From Snuella lapsa (lineage in GTDB: Bacteria > Bacteroidota > Bacteroidia > Flavobacteriales > Flavobacteriaceae), in assembly GCF_039539345.1 (NCBI RefSeq), contig NZ_BAABCY010000006.1, positions 1-64,000 on the forward strand: a stretch of DNA of 64,000 bases, given 5' to 3'. A program made the translations under genes and the position numbers. Position 1 is the stretch's first letter. Each line of letters opens with the position of its first letter. The notes beneath the pieces are model-generated. The model did not search any database, was not told the origin of the DNA, and saw only the letters and a program-made list of their open reading frames with translations. Positions 35,201 to 45,300 of this stretch are shown here, piece after piece.

Positions 35201-35949
35201 GTGTTTTCAATTTTATAAAGGATGGGCTTGCTAGGTGTGGCATCATTCTCAAAAGACGCTATTTGCAAGTTTAAAATATAAATGTCATCTACCACAGAAT
35301 TTGGCACAAAAATAAATTCGGTTATCGTTGCATGTTTTCGTAAACTACCTTCAATATTCCAAAATGCACGATGTGCCAATAGCATACCATCGTCCTTCTC
35401 CTTATCTATACTGGGTAAATCTACTAATAAATGTTGCACCCCCTTTTCTCGCAAATAAATAGCGGCATCTTCTAATAAATAAGGGGGATTGGTGTGAGAA
35501 TACTGAGCATATAACTTTTCCTTAGTATTAGGAATCGTTCTTATAACAATCGCCTCTCTTTTTTTATTACCAATAGCAAACTGTAATTGCTTTTTTGAAA
35601 TCACAAAATCGTCTTTTAGCTTTTCGGGAGCTACGGTAATAACTTCTGCCAAAAAGAAAAATTGCTTTAATTTCTTATTTACCGAATAGGGCCGCTCTGT
35701 TATATGCCCCACACACTCCGTATGTGTACCATGAGCGTGTGGATTAAAATAAATATTATTAAAATTGATACTGGCCCCTTCTTTTACACTGGCGATCCAG
35801 TCACCCTCAACCACAGGTTCAATTCTGGGTGGACCAATATACCAGGCATTCACATTCTTCTTCGACGCTTGCAAAGGCATTGAAATATCAATGGGTTTAG
35901 ACAAATCTATTTGAAGTTTTTTGGATCTGTATTGAATAGTTGCAATCAT
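35197..35949 (-). CDS. Cyclase-family (kynurenine formamidase-like) metal hydrolase
   Basis: 250 residues with the family metal motif HAHGTHTECVGHI (canonical HxGTHxDxPxH; here Glu-Cys-Val replaces the usual Asp-x-Pro). Further motifs are ISMPLQ near the N-terminus and LLVDLPSIDKEKDDG. Members hydrolyse N-formylkynurenine or related amides and cyclic imides. The altered second half of the motif makes kynurenine formamidase activity uncertain, and no other tryptophan catabolic gene is adjacent. First gene of a three-gene operon with DUF4260 and YjbR. Confidence 0.87.
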   Translation of the reverse strand: MIATIQYRSKKLQIDLSKPIDISMPLQASKKNVNAWYIGPPRIEPVVEGDWIASVKEGASINFNNIYFNPHAHGTHTECVGHITERPYSVNKKLKQFFFLAEVITVAPEKLKDDFVISKKQLQFAIGNKKREAIVIRTIPNTKEKLYAQYSHTNPPYLLEDAAIYLREKGVQHLLVDLPSIDKEKDDGMLLAHRAFWNIEGSLRKHATITEFIFVPNSVVDDIYILNLQIASFENDATPSKPILYKIENT

Positions 35950-36035
35950 TTATGCTGAATTTATTTCAGCATCTTTAAAATTAAGATACTATAACTCCAA
36001 ATATAAGTTTTTTAAATCTGGATTCTATGTTTTAA

Positions 36036-36222
36036 TTAAATTCCGTTTCCATTAGCCTTCCAGTTTTTAATTTGTTTTTCCTAATAAAAGCCTCATGATA
36101 TTCGTCAAATCTTTCAAAGTACAACAACTCATGAACATTATACCTTTTGGTAGATAAGGCTGCTTAACCTTTAAGATGCATTTCAATTTCTTTTTCAAAT
36201 TTTTGTTGCACCTACATACAGG
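36036..36222 (-). pseudogene. Decayed GIY-YIG nuclease-family gene
   Basis: Reading the minus strand in pieces gives the order expected of small GIY-YIG proteins. LYVGATK comes first, then after a frame change FEKEIEMHLKG, an in-frame TAA, then ALSTKRYNVHELLYFERFDE and YHEAFIRK. A second frame change gives KQIKNWKANGNGI and a stop. There are at least two frameshifts and one nonsense codon, and the N-terminus is missing. The gap 35950-36295 holds nothing else I can support. Confidence 0.75.
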
Positions 36223-36295
36223 ACTGTTCAATTTTTATTGGACAATATGTAAACATATGCTTCTTTCAAAATTGAAATTTTATTAGATACTGAAT

Positions 36296-37450
36296 CTAGT
36301 TCAGCATAAAGAGTTCGGACGCAATACCATCCACTAAAAATTTCCCTTTTGGTGTGGTTGTTATTTTCTCAATGTGATTTTTTTCGTTATCAACATCGAT
36401 CAAAAGAGTCAGTAAGCCTTCATTAAAATACGTCTGTGCAGCTTCCAATACATGATGCTTATAGACTTCTCCAAAATCACTTGCGATAGTATTTAAAGAT
36501 ATTCCCCAAATGGTTCTGAGTCCGGTCATTACATACTCATTATACCGATCCTGAATGGACAGCTCCTCGATGGTTACCGGCTGTACCCCTTTTTGGATAG
36601 CCTGTATGTATTTTGTGTTATTGGCTATATTCCAACTGCGTTGTATTCTATTAAAGGAATGCGCCGATGGTCCTATACCTATGTATGGTTTTCCCTGCCA
36701 GTACGATGTATTGTGCTTTGAAAAATAATCCGGTTTTCCAAAATTTGAAATTTCGTAATGTACAAAGCCCTGCTCGGTTGTTCTATCCATTAAATGATTA
36801 AAATGCTGCAATGCCAAAGATTCGTCTAAAGGTGGATAGGTCCCTTTTCGGATAAATGTATCCAAAGCCGTTTTTGGCTCAACCGTTAAGGCGTAACTCG
36901 AAATATGATTGACCCCGAACTTAAAAGCTATTTCCAAATTATGATCCCACTTATTAATATCCATACCCGGAATACCATAAATAAGATCGATGGTAATATT
37001 ATTGAAATAATGCTGCGCGATATCCAGACATCTTTGGGCTTCCAATGCATTATGTGCCCGGTTCATACTTTTCAGATCGTCTTCAAAGAATGACTGAATC
37101 CCAATACTCAGCCGATTAATTCCGGTATCTGCTAATGACATTAATCGTTCTTTGGTTAAATCATCTGGATTGGCCTCAAGTGTTATTTCGGGAGCCTCTG
37201 TTACGTTATAGCCTTTATAAATGGCACCAAGAATACTTCTTAATTCATCATCACTCAATAAACTGGGGGTACCACCTCCCAAATATATCGTTTCAACATT
37301 TTGTCCCTTAAATTCATCCTTTCGCAATTCCAATTCGGCAAGCAATGCCTTAACCAAATCGTCTTTTTTCTTCAGAGAGGTTGAAAAGTGAAAGTCGCAA
37401 TAAAAACATGCCTGCTTACAAAAGGGAATATGAATATAGATACCTGCGAT
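36296..37450 (-). CDS. hemW: HemW-like radical SAM protein (coproporphyrinogen III oxidase family), start codon abnormal
   Basis: The protein reads AGIYIHIPFCKQACFYCDFH at its N-terminus, containing the radical-SAM cluster motif CxxxCxxC. ETIYLGGGTPSLL, ANPDDLT, NRLSIGIQSF and the HemW_C domain follow. No ATG, GTG or TTG occurs in frame before this motif: the codon where Met is expected (37448-37450) is ATC, itself preceded by another ATC, and the frame is closed by TAA at 37475-37477. The only ordinary start candidate, TTG at 37357, would delete the cluster motif. I annotate from the ATC at 37450 (about 384 residues, normal length). HemW is a heme chaperone rather than a true oxidase. Confidence 0.8.
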   Translation of the reverse strand: MAGIYIHIPFCKQACFYCDFHFSTSLKKKDDLVKALLAELELRKDEFKGQNVETIYLGGGTPSLLSDDELRSILGAIYKGYNVTEAPEITLEANPDDLTKERLMSLADTGINRLSIGIQSFFEDDLKSMNRAHNALEAQRCLDIAQHYFNNITIDLIYGIPGMDINKWDHNLEIAFKFGVNHISSYALTVEPKTALDTFIRKGTYPPLDESLALQHFNHLMDRTTEQGFVHYEISNFGKPDYFSKHNTSYWQGKPYIGIGPSAHSFNRIQRSWNIANNTKYIQAIQKGVQPVTIEELSIQDRYNEYVMTGLRTIWGISLNTIASDFGEVYKHHVLEAAQTYFNEGLLTLLIDVDNEKNHIEKITTTPKGKFLVDGIASELFMLN

Positions 37451-37534
37451 GATCTTCGATTTTAGATTTATGAATTACAATAAATTATACAAAACATACC
37501 CTGTCATTACCAATCATGCCTGACAAAAAATGAG

Positions 37535-38086
37535 TTAACCTATTTTGTCCTGATTTTGTTTTACAAAACTTGCCCATCCCGAATAACTTTTACCTACCGA
37601 CACCTTACCCGAATTATAAAAATGGCAAACGGCGGCAGCTAATCCATCGGTAGCATCCAAATTTTTAGGCAAAGTTTTTAATCCCAGCATCCCTTGAAGC
37701 ATTTTAGCCACCTGCTCTTTACTGGCATTTCCATTACCAGTTATAGACATCTTTATTTTTTTGGGCAAGTACTCGGTAATTGGTATCTGCCTGCTCAAAC
37801 CTGCCGCCATGGCAACCCCCTGGGCCCGACCTAGTTTAAGCATACTTTGCACATTTTTGCCATAAAAAGGAGCCTCAATCGCTATTTCATCGGGGTGATG
37901 TGTATCAATAAGCTCGATAGTACGTTCGAAAATAAGATTCAACTTTAAATAATGATCGTCGTACTTTTTCAGATCCAGTTCATTTAGCTGTAAGAAGTGC
38001 ATGGTCTTTCCAACAACTTTTATAAGTCCAAACCCCATAACGGTCGTTCCCGGATCGATCCCCAATATAATACGTTCTTTACTCAT
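37535..38086 (-). CDS. ruvC: Crossover junction endodeoxyribonuclease RuvC
   Basis: 183 residues beginning MSKERIILGIDPGTTVMGFG. The four acidic catalytic residues are in context: Asp in GIDPGTT, Glu in IAIEAPFYGKN, and the C-terminal Asp pair in LDATDGLAAAVCH. It cuts Holliday junctions with RuvAB. The start at 38086 overlaps the end of the upstream outer-membrane protein gene by 8 bases. Open codons further upstream do not belong to the family. Confidence 0.96.
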   Translation of the reverse strand: MSKERIILGIDPGTTVMGFGLIKVVGKTMHFLQLNELDLKKYDDHYLKLNLIFERTIELIDTHHPDEIAIEAPFYGKNVQSMLKLGRAQGVAMAAGLSRQIPITEYLPKKIKMSITGNGNASKEQVAKMLQGMLGLKTLPKNLDATDGLAAAVCHFYNSGKVSVGKSYSGWASFVKQNQDKIG

Positions 38087-38720
38087 GCTCACAATAATAA
38101 CAACCACTAAGCGAAATTGAAAATCCAACGGTAAACGTTAGGAGGTTTCCATTAAATGATCCATATCCGGTGGTTACCGGATCGAAGTCATCGCCCAATC
38201 CTAAAATATAGGAAGCATCCAAATAAACCGATAAGGCATCAGACACTCCAAAATGGCATTCCAAACCTCCCATCGCATTAAGGAAAGACGTATCGTTCTC
38301 CCCATAATCTACCAAAGGCTTTATCATTGAAAATCCCGGACCGGCATGGGCAAAAACCCCAATGCGTTGCGGTACAAAACCTAAAACGCGTGTTACATTA
38401 CAAACCAGTTGGGCGTTAAGCCTGGTATAATTCACTTTAAATTCGGGCGTATTATCCAGATTAGAAAAACGATTGTATCCAAAATCCAGTTTTGTTCCCA
38501 ACAAGGAATTAAACATATACTGAACTCCCAAATTGATGCTGGGAAAATTTACAGATTTTGCCTCAAAATCATCTACAAACCCCGATTGCGAAGGACTATT
38601 GACGCCTAATGCTATTTGTCCCTTAAATGTACTCGGGTCTCCCTGCGCATTCCCCTGAAAAAACCACATCATACCAATAGCAAAAACAAAGTATTTATAT
38701 CTTTTAAAACTTGAGGTCAT
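38079..38720 (-). CDS. Outer membrane beta-barrel protein
   Basis: 213 residues with a signal peptide (to about residue 25, FQGNAQ). Alternating hydrophobic strands include INLGVQYMFNSLLGTKLDFGYNRF and LNAQLVCNVTRV, and the last ends LLTFTVGFSISLS. Size and pattern suggest an OmpA/OmpW-like 8-stranded barrel without a peptidoglycan-binding domain. It runs 8 bases into ruvC. Confidence 0.85.
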   Translation of the reverse strand: MTSSFKRYKYFVFAIGMMWFFQGNAQGDPSTFKGQIALGVNSPSQSGFVDDFEAKSVNFPSINLGVQYMFNSLLGTKLDFGYNRFSNLDNTPEFKVNYTRLNAQLVCNVTRVLGFVPQRIGVFAHAGPGFSMIKPLVDYGENDTSFLNAMGGLECHFGVSDALSVYLDASYILGLGDDFDPVTTGYGSFNGNLLTFTVGFSISLSGCYYCEHE

Positions 38721-38900
38721 AACATATGGTAGTTTTATTTGCTTACATTGGTCTAAACCACAAATGTAATATCATACAAAACTAATCAATTCTTTTTTGC
38801 CGCAACTGATTATGATATAAACAATGGTATTAATCTCCTCCTACCAACAAGAGTAAAAAAATATTCTTTCAATAATTTTTTATACTATTTCATAACATAA

Positions 38901-38930
38901 AACAAGGCTAGATAATTACCTAGCCTTGTT
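38901..38930. terminator. Bidirectional terminator at the end of the second SusCD operon
   Basis: Perfect 11-base stem AACAAGGCTAG / CTAGCCTTGTT with an 8-base loop, A-rich before and T-rich after. It sits 33 bases beyond the last operon stop at 38963. Confidence 0.88.
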
Positions 38931-38962
38931 TTTAAATTAGTATCCCAATTTTTTTTTAAAGG

Positions 38963-40054
38963 TTATACCTTTAGTTTTGTATAGGGGATACGCATTTTAA
39001 TCTCCCAAGTACCTGAATCGTTAATTTTGATTCCCCAGCGAATGTAAGCCTGGTTAACTATAACGCCTGTATCCGGATCGGTAAATGGCGCCCAGTCTTT
39101 GGCTCCATAATCATTTTCATAAGCTTCTGTATCTACCGTGAAGGCATCACGTGTTGTAATATAATACATTAAATATGAATTATTACCACCATAGTTTCTC
39201 GCATACTGAGGAAATGGAGGTGCTGGTAATGAAAACGTAGTCGATGTTGCATCAGACACCGTTTCTATAGAGTTATCGTGATAATTTTGAAGATAGGAAG
39301 ACCCTGAAGGATAAAAAGGTATTTTCGCTGGGTCTAAAGGGTTATCATAACTATCGGTAATTATCATTTTTACATTGACACCTAAAGCAGGCTCATTACT
39401 AATCTTAGTAATAGTAATGTAAGGATGCGTTCCATCTAGAACACTTGGGACATTATCGTCAAAACCATTTGTAATCTTGGAGGTATATAGTGCACTCAAA
39501 GAACCATTTGACTGGTTAACCAAGTTAAGCCTTGATCGCATTTCTACAGGAAATTCTACTGGCACAAAAGGCTCCAGTTTAACCACCACAAAATCATCTA
39601 ATTGGCGTTCCCCCCTTACGTTGGTCGCTTTAACATTTAAATGGTAAATATCATTATCCGTTACATTACGGGTGGATTGCGTAAAGGCGAATTCGCCACT
39701 AACGTCATTCATAAGAATAGAAGGTTGATTTGTTAACTCTAACTTTTGATTGACTATTTCCAATGATGTATCGGTTTCTGGATTAAAAGGTTCTTTCCAT
39801 GTTAAAATTTCATGTTCCTCAAACAAAGCATTTGTGGGGTTACCATTACCATCTGTAATGCTTGTTATCTCCCAGTGTAATGGGTACGTAGATCCCTCGA
39901 TGGCTGGTGGTGCACTTTTTACAAAAATGCCACGCGGCGCAAAAATGGTATCTTCCAAAGCGTGGATATTGTCACTTAAATAGCCTATTTCTGGCGGCTT
40001 ACAAGCAACAATAAGAAGTGTTATGGTTAGAAAAGAATAAAATATATTTTTCAT
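38963..40054 (-). CDS. SusCD-associated lipoprotein (DUF5007-like, tentative)
   Basis: 363 residues with a lipoprotein signal (LLIVAC, Cys about residue 18). An N-terminal conserved-looking region is GYLSDNIHALEDTIFAPRGIFVKSAPPAIEGSTYPLHWEI (split: GYLSDNIHALED, then FAPRGIF, then GSTYPLHWEI). Ig-like strands follow, with a C-terminal part ending WEIKMRIPYTKLKV. It resembles the lipoproteins often found after SusD and fasciclin genes; I name DUF5007 only tentatively. Probably a surface accessory of the SusCD complex. Confidence 0.78.
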   Translation of the reverse strand: MKNIFYSFLTITLLIVACKPPEIGYLSDNIHALEDTIFAPRGIFVKSAPPAIEGSTYPLHWEITSITDGNGNPTNALFEEHEILTWKEPFNPETDTSLEIVNQKLELTNQPSILMNDVSGEFAFTQSTRNVTDNDIYHLNVKATNVRGERQLDDFVVVKLEPFVPVEFPVEMRSRLNLVNQSNGSLSALYTSKITNGFDDNVPSVLDGTHPYITITKISNEPALGVNVKMIITDSYDNPLDPAKIPFYPSGSSYLQNYHDNSIETVSDATSTTFSLPAPPFPQYARNYGGNNSYLMYYITTRDAFTVDTEAYENDYGAKDWAPFTDPDTGVIVNQAYIRWGIKINDSGTWEIKMRIPYTKLKV

Positions 40055-40102
40055 GTGTTTTTGTTTTTAGATTATACGCTTATACACTTAAACAATATTG
40101 CA

Positions 40103-40765
40103 CTAATTACTTTTGTAATTAAATAGTGTATGCCCTCCCTGAAGTACATATATCATTCCGTTAGTGGACTGCAAATTGGACGTTCTTACTACAAACTTAT
40201 CATCCTTTTCATCCGGATCGTTTATCGTTCTATCCCAGTCATCCCATTCGGATCCATTCTTATAAGTAAAGTATACATACTCTGGGTACGATTCCAATTC
40301 GTTTCCATATTGGTTTGTGGGTTCCAAAGAGATACGACGCTCTTCTCCGTTTGTAGCGGTATATATTTTACCCTGATCTGGAGTCATATTATCCCGGGTT
40401 ATTTTGCCGTTAAAAATATAACCTCCTAAATATTTAGTAAGTGTGTCTACCGGAATGTCATTTACAGTATATTCTGCCAATGGATCGCTTTGGCGTAGTT
40501 CACTTAAAACTTTGTCAATATAGTGTTTAATGGACAGGTTGTTTGGCGCAAAAATAGTGGTCTCGCCATTGACCAAGTCCTCCATACCCGCACGTTCAAT
40601 AAGTATGGCCAAGGTGTCTAACTGCTCATGGGATCTAAAGAATTCCAAAGTAGTTGTACCAACATTTGGATTACTAAGGCCTCCATCTGTTAAATAGTCG
40701 CCACCATTGTCGCAGGCATAAACTGCAAAAAGCAGAAGTATTGGTAATATTATATTTTTCATCAT
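40103..40765 (-). CDS. Fasciclin (FAS1)-domain lipoprotein
   Basis: 220 residues with a lipoprotein signal (LLFAVYAC). The FAS1 domain is recognisable by TTLEFFRSHEQLDTLAILIERAGM, the ETTIFAPNNLSIKHYI block and the C-terminal TSNLQSTNGMIYVLQGG. FAS1 domains mediate adhesion or ligand binding. Its place between SusD and the last lipoprotein suggests a surface accessory for the imported polymer. Confidence 0.9.
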   Translation of the reverse strand: MMKNIILPILLLFAVYACDNGGDYLTDGGLSNPNVGTTTLEFFRSHEQLDTLAILIERAGMEDLVNGETTIFAPNNLSIKHYIDKVLSELRQSDPLAEYTVNDIPVDTLTKYLGGYIFNGKITRDNMTPDQGKIYTATNGEERRISLEPTNQYGNELESYPEYVYFTYKNGSEWDDWDRTINDPDEKDDKFVVRTSNLQSTNGMIYVLQGGHTLFNYKSN

Positions 40766-40789
40766 ATTATGTCTTGTCTTAAATTTTAC

Positions 40790-42334
40790 TTACAGTTTAC
40801 CTCTCCAGTATTCTGTTTGAAGAATGGATGGGTTAATAGAAATTATGGAAGGGTGTACTGGCCAGAAATAACCTTTTTTATCGTTCCTTACCTGATTGGC
40901 CCAACTAACCCCTTCAAAGTAATCCATTCGAATTCTGTCGTAACCAGATTGGGCCTCACCAACAAATTCAATAGCGCGTTCATCAAAAATGGCCTTAAAG
41001 AGGGAAGTCCTATCTGTTGCCCCTGTGTAATTAGGAACATTTGCTTTGCTCCTAACCATATTAATATCTGAAACTGCAGTAGTTCCGTTACCTGATCTGG
41101 CATTTGCTTCGGCTCTTAGTAAGTACATATCTGCTAAACGGAAAATTAAAATATTGGCTTCAGAGAACTGCGCATAGGCATTTTCCGAATCAGGATCTTG
41201 CGTCGAATACGAGTACTTCATTAAAAAAGAACCATTCGTTGTACCATATTCATAGAAAAACAACTCTTTACGTACATCATTTTCTCTATCTGAATCTGTA
41301 GCCATCATTTCATTACCATAAAAATCAGCGTTCCATCCCGGAGATCTGTTAGTATTAACAGAAGAATAGGCGAAGGGATAATTTAAGGTTAACCCCGTAT
41401 GACTGTTATCACCTTTTGTTACTCTAAAGGACTCATTAACATCTGAACTCACATTAATTTCAAATAAACTGGTTTCAGATTGTCCAATGCACATTCTGTC
41501 AACACCATTTTGTCCTTCAGAAGCATAATCGATTAAACTAGCTCCACTATTATTAATAACGGAAGTAGTGGCATTAATAGCTTCTTGGATCATGGTACTG
41601 TTGTCATTATCTCTTCCTGCATACCATAAGGCAATGTGTGCTTTTAAAGCTTCTGCACTGGCTTTATTAGCTCTAATAGCCCAATCGGAAGCTCCAGGAG
41701 AAGAGTATTCCAATAAACTTATAGATTTATTAACAGCCTCTAATGCATAATCCAAAACTTCCAATTCTGGAGCTCTGCTTATATCAACTATATAACCGTC
41801 TTCTGTAACAAGCTGATCGATACTCTCTATGGATTCATCAATAATTGGCACATCTCCCCAAATACGAGCCATATAGAAATAGGTTAAAGCACGAACAAAT
41901 GCAGCCTCTCCCATTATTCTGTTTTTGTCTTCAGTAGAATCGAATAAGTCATCAGACATATCTTCTACATATAATTCCGTTGTAAGTGCCCAGTTAGCTG
42001 CTCTGTAAAAGTTCTTCCAGTTTCTTGAGGCATCTCTATAAGCTAAAACATAGTTCCCACTTCCTTCAATGTAGTTAACAATCCAGTTTCTACTATCCAT
42101 AAAAGTCATACCAGTCCATTCTCCCCAATATAGGAAATTAGATTGCGTCATAATAGCTTCTTTAAATAAGCCATAAGCTCCAGCAACAGCCTGTTCTGCA
42201 TTTGCCTGGCTAACCCAAAATACGTTTGGATGTGTAATACTTACTGGCTCCCTGTCTAAAAGGTCATTACAGCTTACAATTGTTAGTAAAGCCAAGACCA
42301 ATCCATATATTTTTAAACTCTTAAATCGTTTCAT
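40790..42334 (-). CDS. SusD/RagB family surface nutrient-binding lipoprotein
   Basis: 514 residues with a lipoprotein signal (LLTIVSC), the typical SusD N-terminus (DLLDREPVSITHPNVFWVSQ) and SusD_RagB C-terminal motifs: LIFRLADMYLLRAEANARSG, INMVRSKANVPNYTG, RAIEFVGEAQSGYDRIRM and GYFWPVHPSI. Partner of the SusC 11 bases upstream. Substrate unknown. Confidence 0.95.
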   Translation of the reverse strand: MKRFKSLKIYGLVLALLTIVSCNDLLDREPVSITHPNVFWVSQANAEQAVAGAYGLFKEAIMTQSNFLYWGEWTGMTFMDSRNWIVNYIEGSGNYVLAYRDASRNWKNFYRAANWALTTELYVEDMSDDLFDSTEDKNRIMGEAAFVRALTYFYMARIWGDVPIIDESIESIDQLVTEDGYIVDISRAPELEVLDYALEAVNKSISLLEYSSPGASDWAIRANKASAEALKAHIALWYAGRDNDNSTMIQEAINATTSVINNSGASLIDYASEGQNGVDRMCIGQSETSLFEINVSSDVNESFRVTKGDNSHTGLTLNYPFAYSSVNTNRSPGWNADFYGNEMMATDSDRENDVRKELFFYEYGTTNGSFLMKYSYSTQDPDSENAYAQFSEANILIFRLADMYLLRAEANARSGNGTTAVSDINMVRSKANVPNYTGATDRTSLFKAIFDERAIEFVGEAQSGYDRIRMDYFEGVSWANQVRNDKKGYFWPVHPSIISINPSILQTEYWRGKL

Positions 42335-42345
42335 AATCTTTTAAT

Positions 42346-45300
42346 TTAAAATTTAGTATCAATTCCTATTGAAATTGTTCTGGCTTGAGGATATCCATTT
42401 CCATAAGTATATCCTTTGGCATCTACCATAGAAGCATCCACTACTTTTTTAGAACGTTGCCATTGGTAAGGGTTCAATACCGAAGCGTACAAACGCAGTC
42501 TGGTAAGGCCAATATTTTTCATAAAGGTTTCCTTTTGATCGAAAGTATAACCAATGGACGCATTAGTAATTTTCCAATAATCACCGCTTTCTATCCATAG
42601 TGTTTGATTACCTCTAAATCCGTAAAAAGGCCCACCGATGCTACCCACGGTAGGGTATAAAGCAGGAAAATCAACACCTGCCGCTCCATCGCCCGGTTGT
42701 TCCCAAAATGTATGTGCACTTAAGTCTGCCAAACCTCTTCTTGCCCAAGCATCACCAGTGCGATCATACGCATCCAAATAAGCATTTAGTACGGTGTTTT
42801 TTATGTCTGCACCAAAAGAGAACTGGCTATAAGCTTGCAAGTACCAGCCTTTATATTTAAAGTTTATGTTAAAAGCTCCTTGTATATCCGGAATTGGAGA
42901 AAACTCAGTTGCGAGTTTTTGGTCATGCTCTTCATTCAAAAGGTAATCACCGTTCAAATCTCTCCATATAGGGAAACCAGGTCTTATAGCCGCCCAGGCT
43001 GCTTTACCTGTTAACGGCTCACCTGTAAATGGGTTTACGGGTAACTGACTTAAATCGTCTATAATATAATCGTTGATAAACATTTTATATAAGTTAAGTG
43101 GTCTACCCACCACATAACCATAATTACCTCCTATATAATCACGATTACCATTAGGAAGCTTTGATATAAAGTTTTTATTCTGCGAAAAAACAGCCGTTAA
43201 GTCCAGATTAAAATCACTGGTTCTTGGAAATACTTTATAGCGTAAAATCGTTTCCCATCCGTAGTTTAAAACGCCTGCAATATTGGCAGGAGCATAATTA
43301 TAGCCTGAATAAGCAGGGAAACTCACATCGAAGAATAATTGATCGGTACTCTTATTATAGGCTTCAAAACTCACATTGAATCTATGGTTAAACATTTCAA
43401 GGTCAAAACCAATATTCCATTGTTCGGTTTCTTCCCATGTCAATGCGGAGTTTCCTATTCTGTTGTAATTTGGAATTACACCAGTAACACCTGCATAAGA
43501 GGACACATTCATTTGATTTGCCCAGAATGTATTACCTCCGTAACCTAAGCTGTAAGCTCCATATCTTCTATAGTTTTCAGAGAATTGCTTTCCGTTAATT
43601 CCCCAGCTTCCTCGTACTTTTAAATAATCTATCACATTGGTAAGCGGTTCAAAGAAGGGCTCTTCGGAGATCGTCCAGCTTCCCGCCATTGAATAGAATT
43701 TTGCCCAACGCACATCCTCCCCAAATCGAGAGGAACCATCGATACTAAAAGTACCATCAAACCGATAACGATTTTTAAACATATAAGACCCACGTCCATA
43801 ATATGATATTAAAGCATTTTCACTTATATCTGTATCTCCAGTAATCTCATCTGAGGCATATCTACCATTAATAACCTTGATGGCATCACTACCAAAACCA
43901 AAAGCAGCCAACCTCATCGTTTCATATTGGTTATAATCTACACGATTACCAATAACACCCGTTACCTGATGATCACCACTATTAAATTCTTTAAACAAAC
44001 TTAAATAAGTATCCGCGGTAAGATTGTTTCTATTGTAAAGCGAGTAACTCGCAAATCCGTCTCCTTCTGTCCTAATAGTCGAAGGTTCGTAGAAATTCTT
44101 TTTATTACTATTATATACGTAACTCAATTGAGAGTTCACCGTTAACCAATCTGTAAGATCTAAATTAGCAAAATTAGAAAGTGTTAAACCATAAGTTCTA
44201 TCGGTATTTAACTTTTCATTTAATTCACCTTTTAAAGATTTGCGCCGTGCTTCGGAGATATAAAACAGGGACGAATTTAATCCCGCTGGGTTAACTGGTA
44301 GCGATGAATTTAGACTATAATTATATTGAACACCATAATAAGGGTTTCCTTGACCTGTTAATTGATCGCCATAAGTAAATCTGGTGATGAGCTGATCTTT
44401 AAATTTTTTACCGGCTTTGAAGTTTAAATTAGAACTAAACGTTATCCTTTTTATACCGGTCCCCTTTACAACACCTTCCTGATCGTCGTACCCTAATGAC
44501 ACCCTATAATTTGTTTCTTCACTTCCGCCACGCATACTCATATTGTATTTTTGAGCAATACCGGTTCTGTAAAACAACCCTTGATAGTCTACATTATTAT
44601 TAAATGCAGGGTTTAAACTATCTGATAACACCATGGGTGTTGTACCGTTTTGCAACTCGTAAGGTGCCCACCAATTGTTTATCATATCCCATTTGGCATT
44701 ACGCTCTGCAGCACCTACAAGCATAGGAGCTAACTCGGGTTTTGGCTGAATCCCTATACTAGAAGAAAAGGTAAATTCGGGTCTTGCTAAAGATTTTCCT
44801 TTTTTGGTTTCGATAATAATAACCCCATTAGCTCCTCTGGAACCATAAATGGCTGCGGCCGAAGCATCCTTTAAAACATCAATACTTTCAATATCATTGG
44901 GGTTTAATGATGCCAGGAAATCTTGATTGGATACGTTATAACCTGCTAAATCTTCCAAACTTGTTTGTACACCATCTACAACATATAAAGGGTTACTGTA
45001 AGCTATATCGGCATCAATGTTCGCCCCAATACTGGTATTTCCTCTAATCACCAAAGCACCCCTACCCGCCGGAGCTCCAGTCATAGTGACGCTTTGCATA
45101 CCTGGTACTTGGGTTGCAATAAGCCCTGACACATTCAAAACAGGAATTCCTTCAATCGCATCAGATTTAACGCTAGATACGGCCCCTGTGACTTCTCTTT
45201 TAGACACTTTTTGATACCCAATAAGCACGATTTCATCTAACTCAGATGCTGATTCGTTTAAAGTAACATTAATGGTTGTTTGGTCGGCAATTGGAATCTC

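Noticed and set aside
36296..37357. HemW starting at the TTG at 37357
   Set aside because: Would remove the CxxxCxxC cluster motif and the conserved N-terminus that are intact upstream in the same frame.
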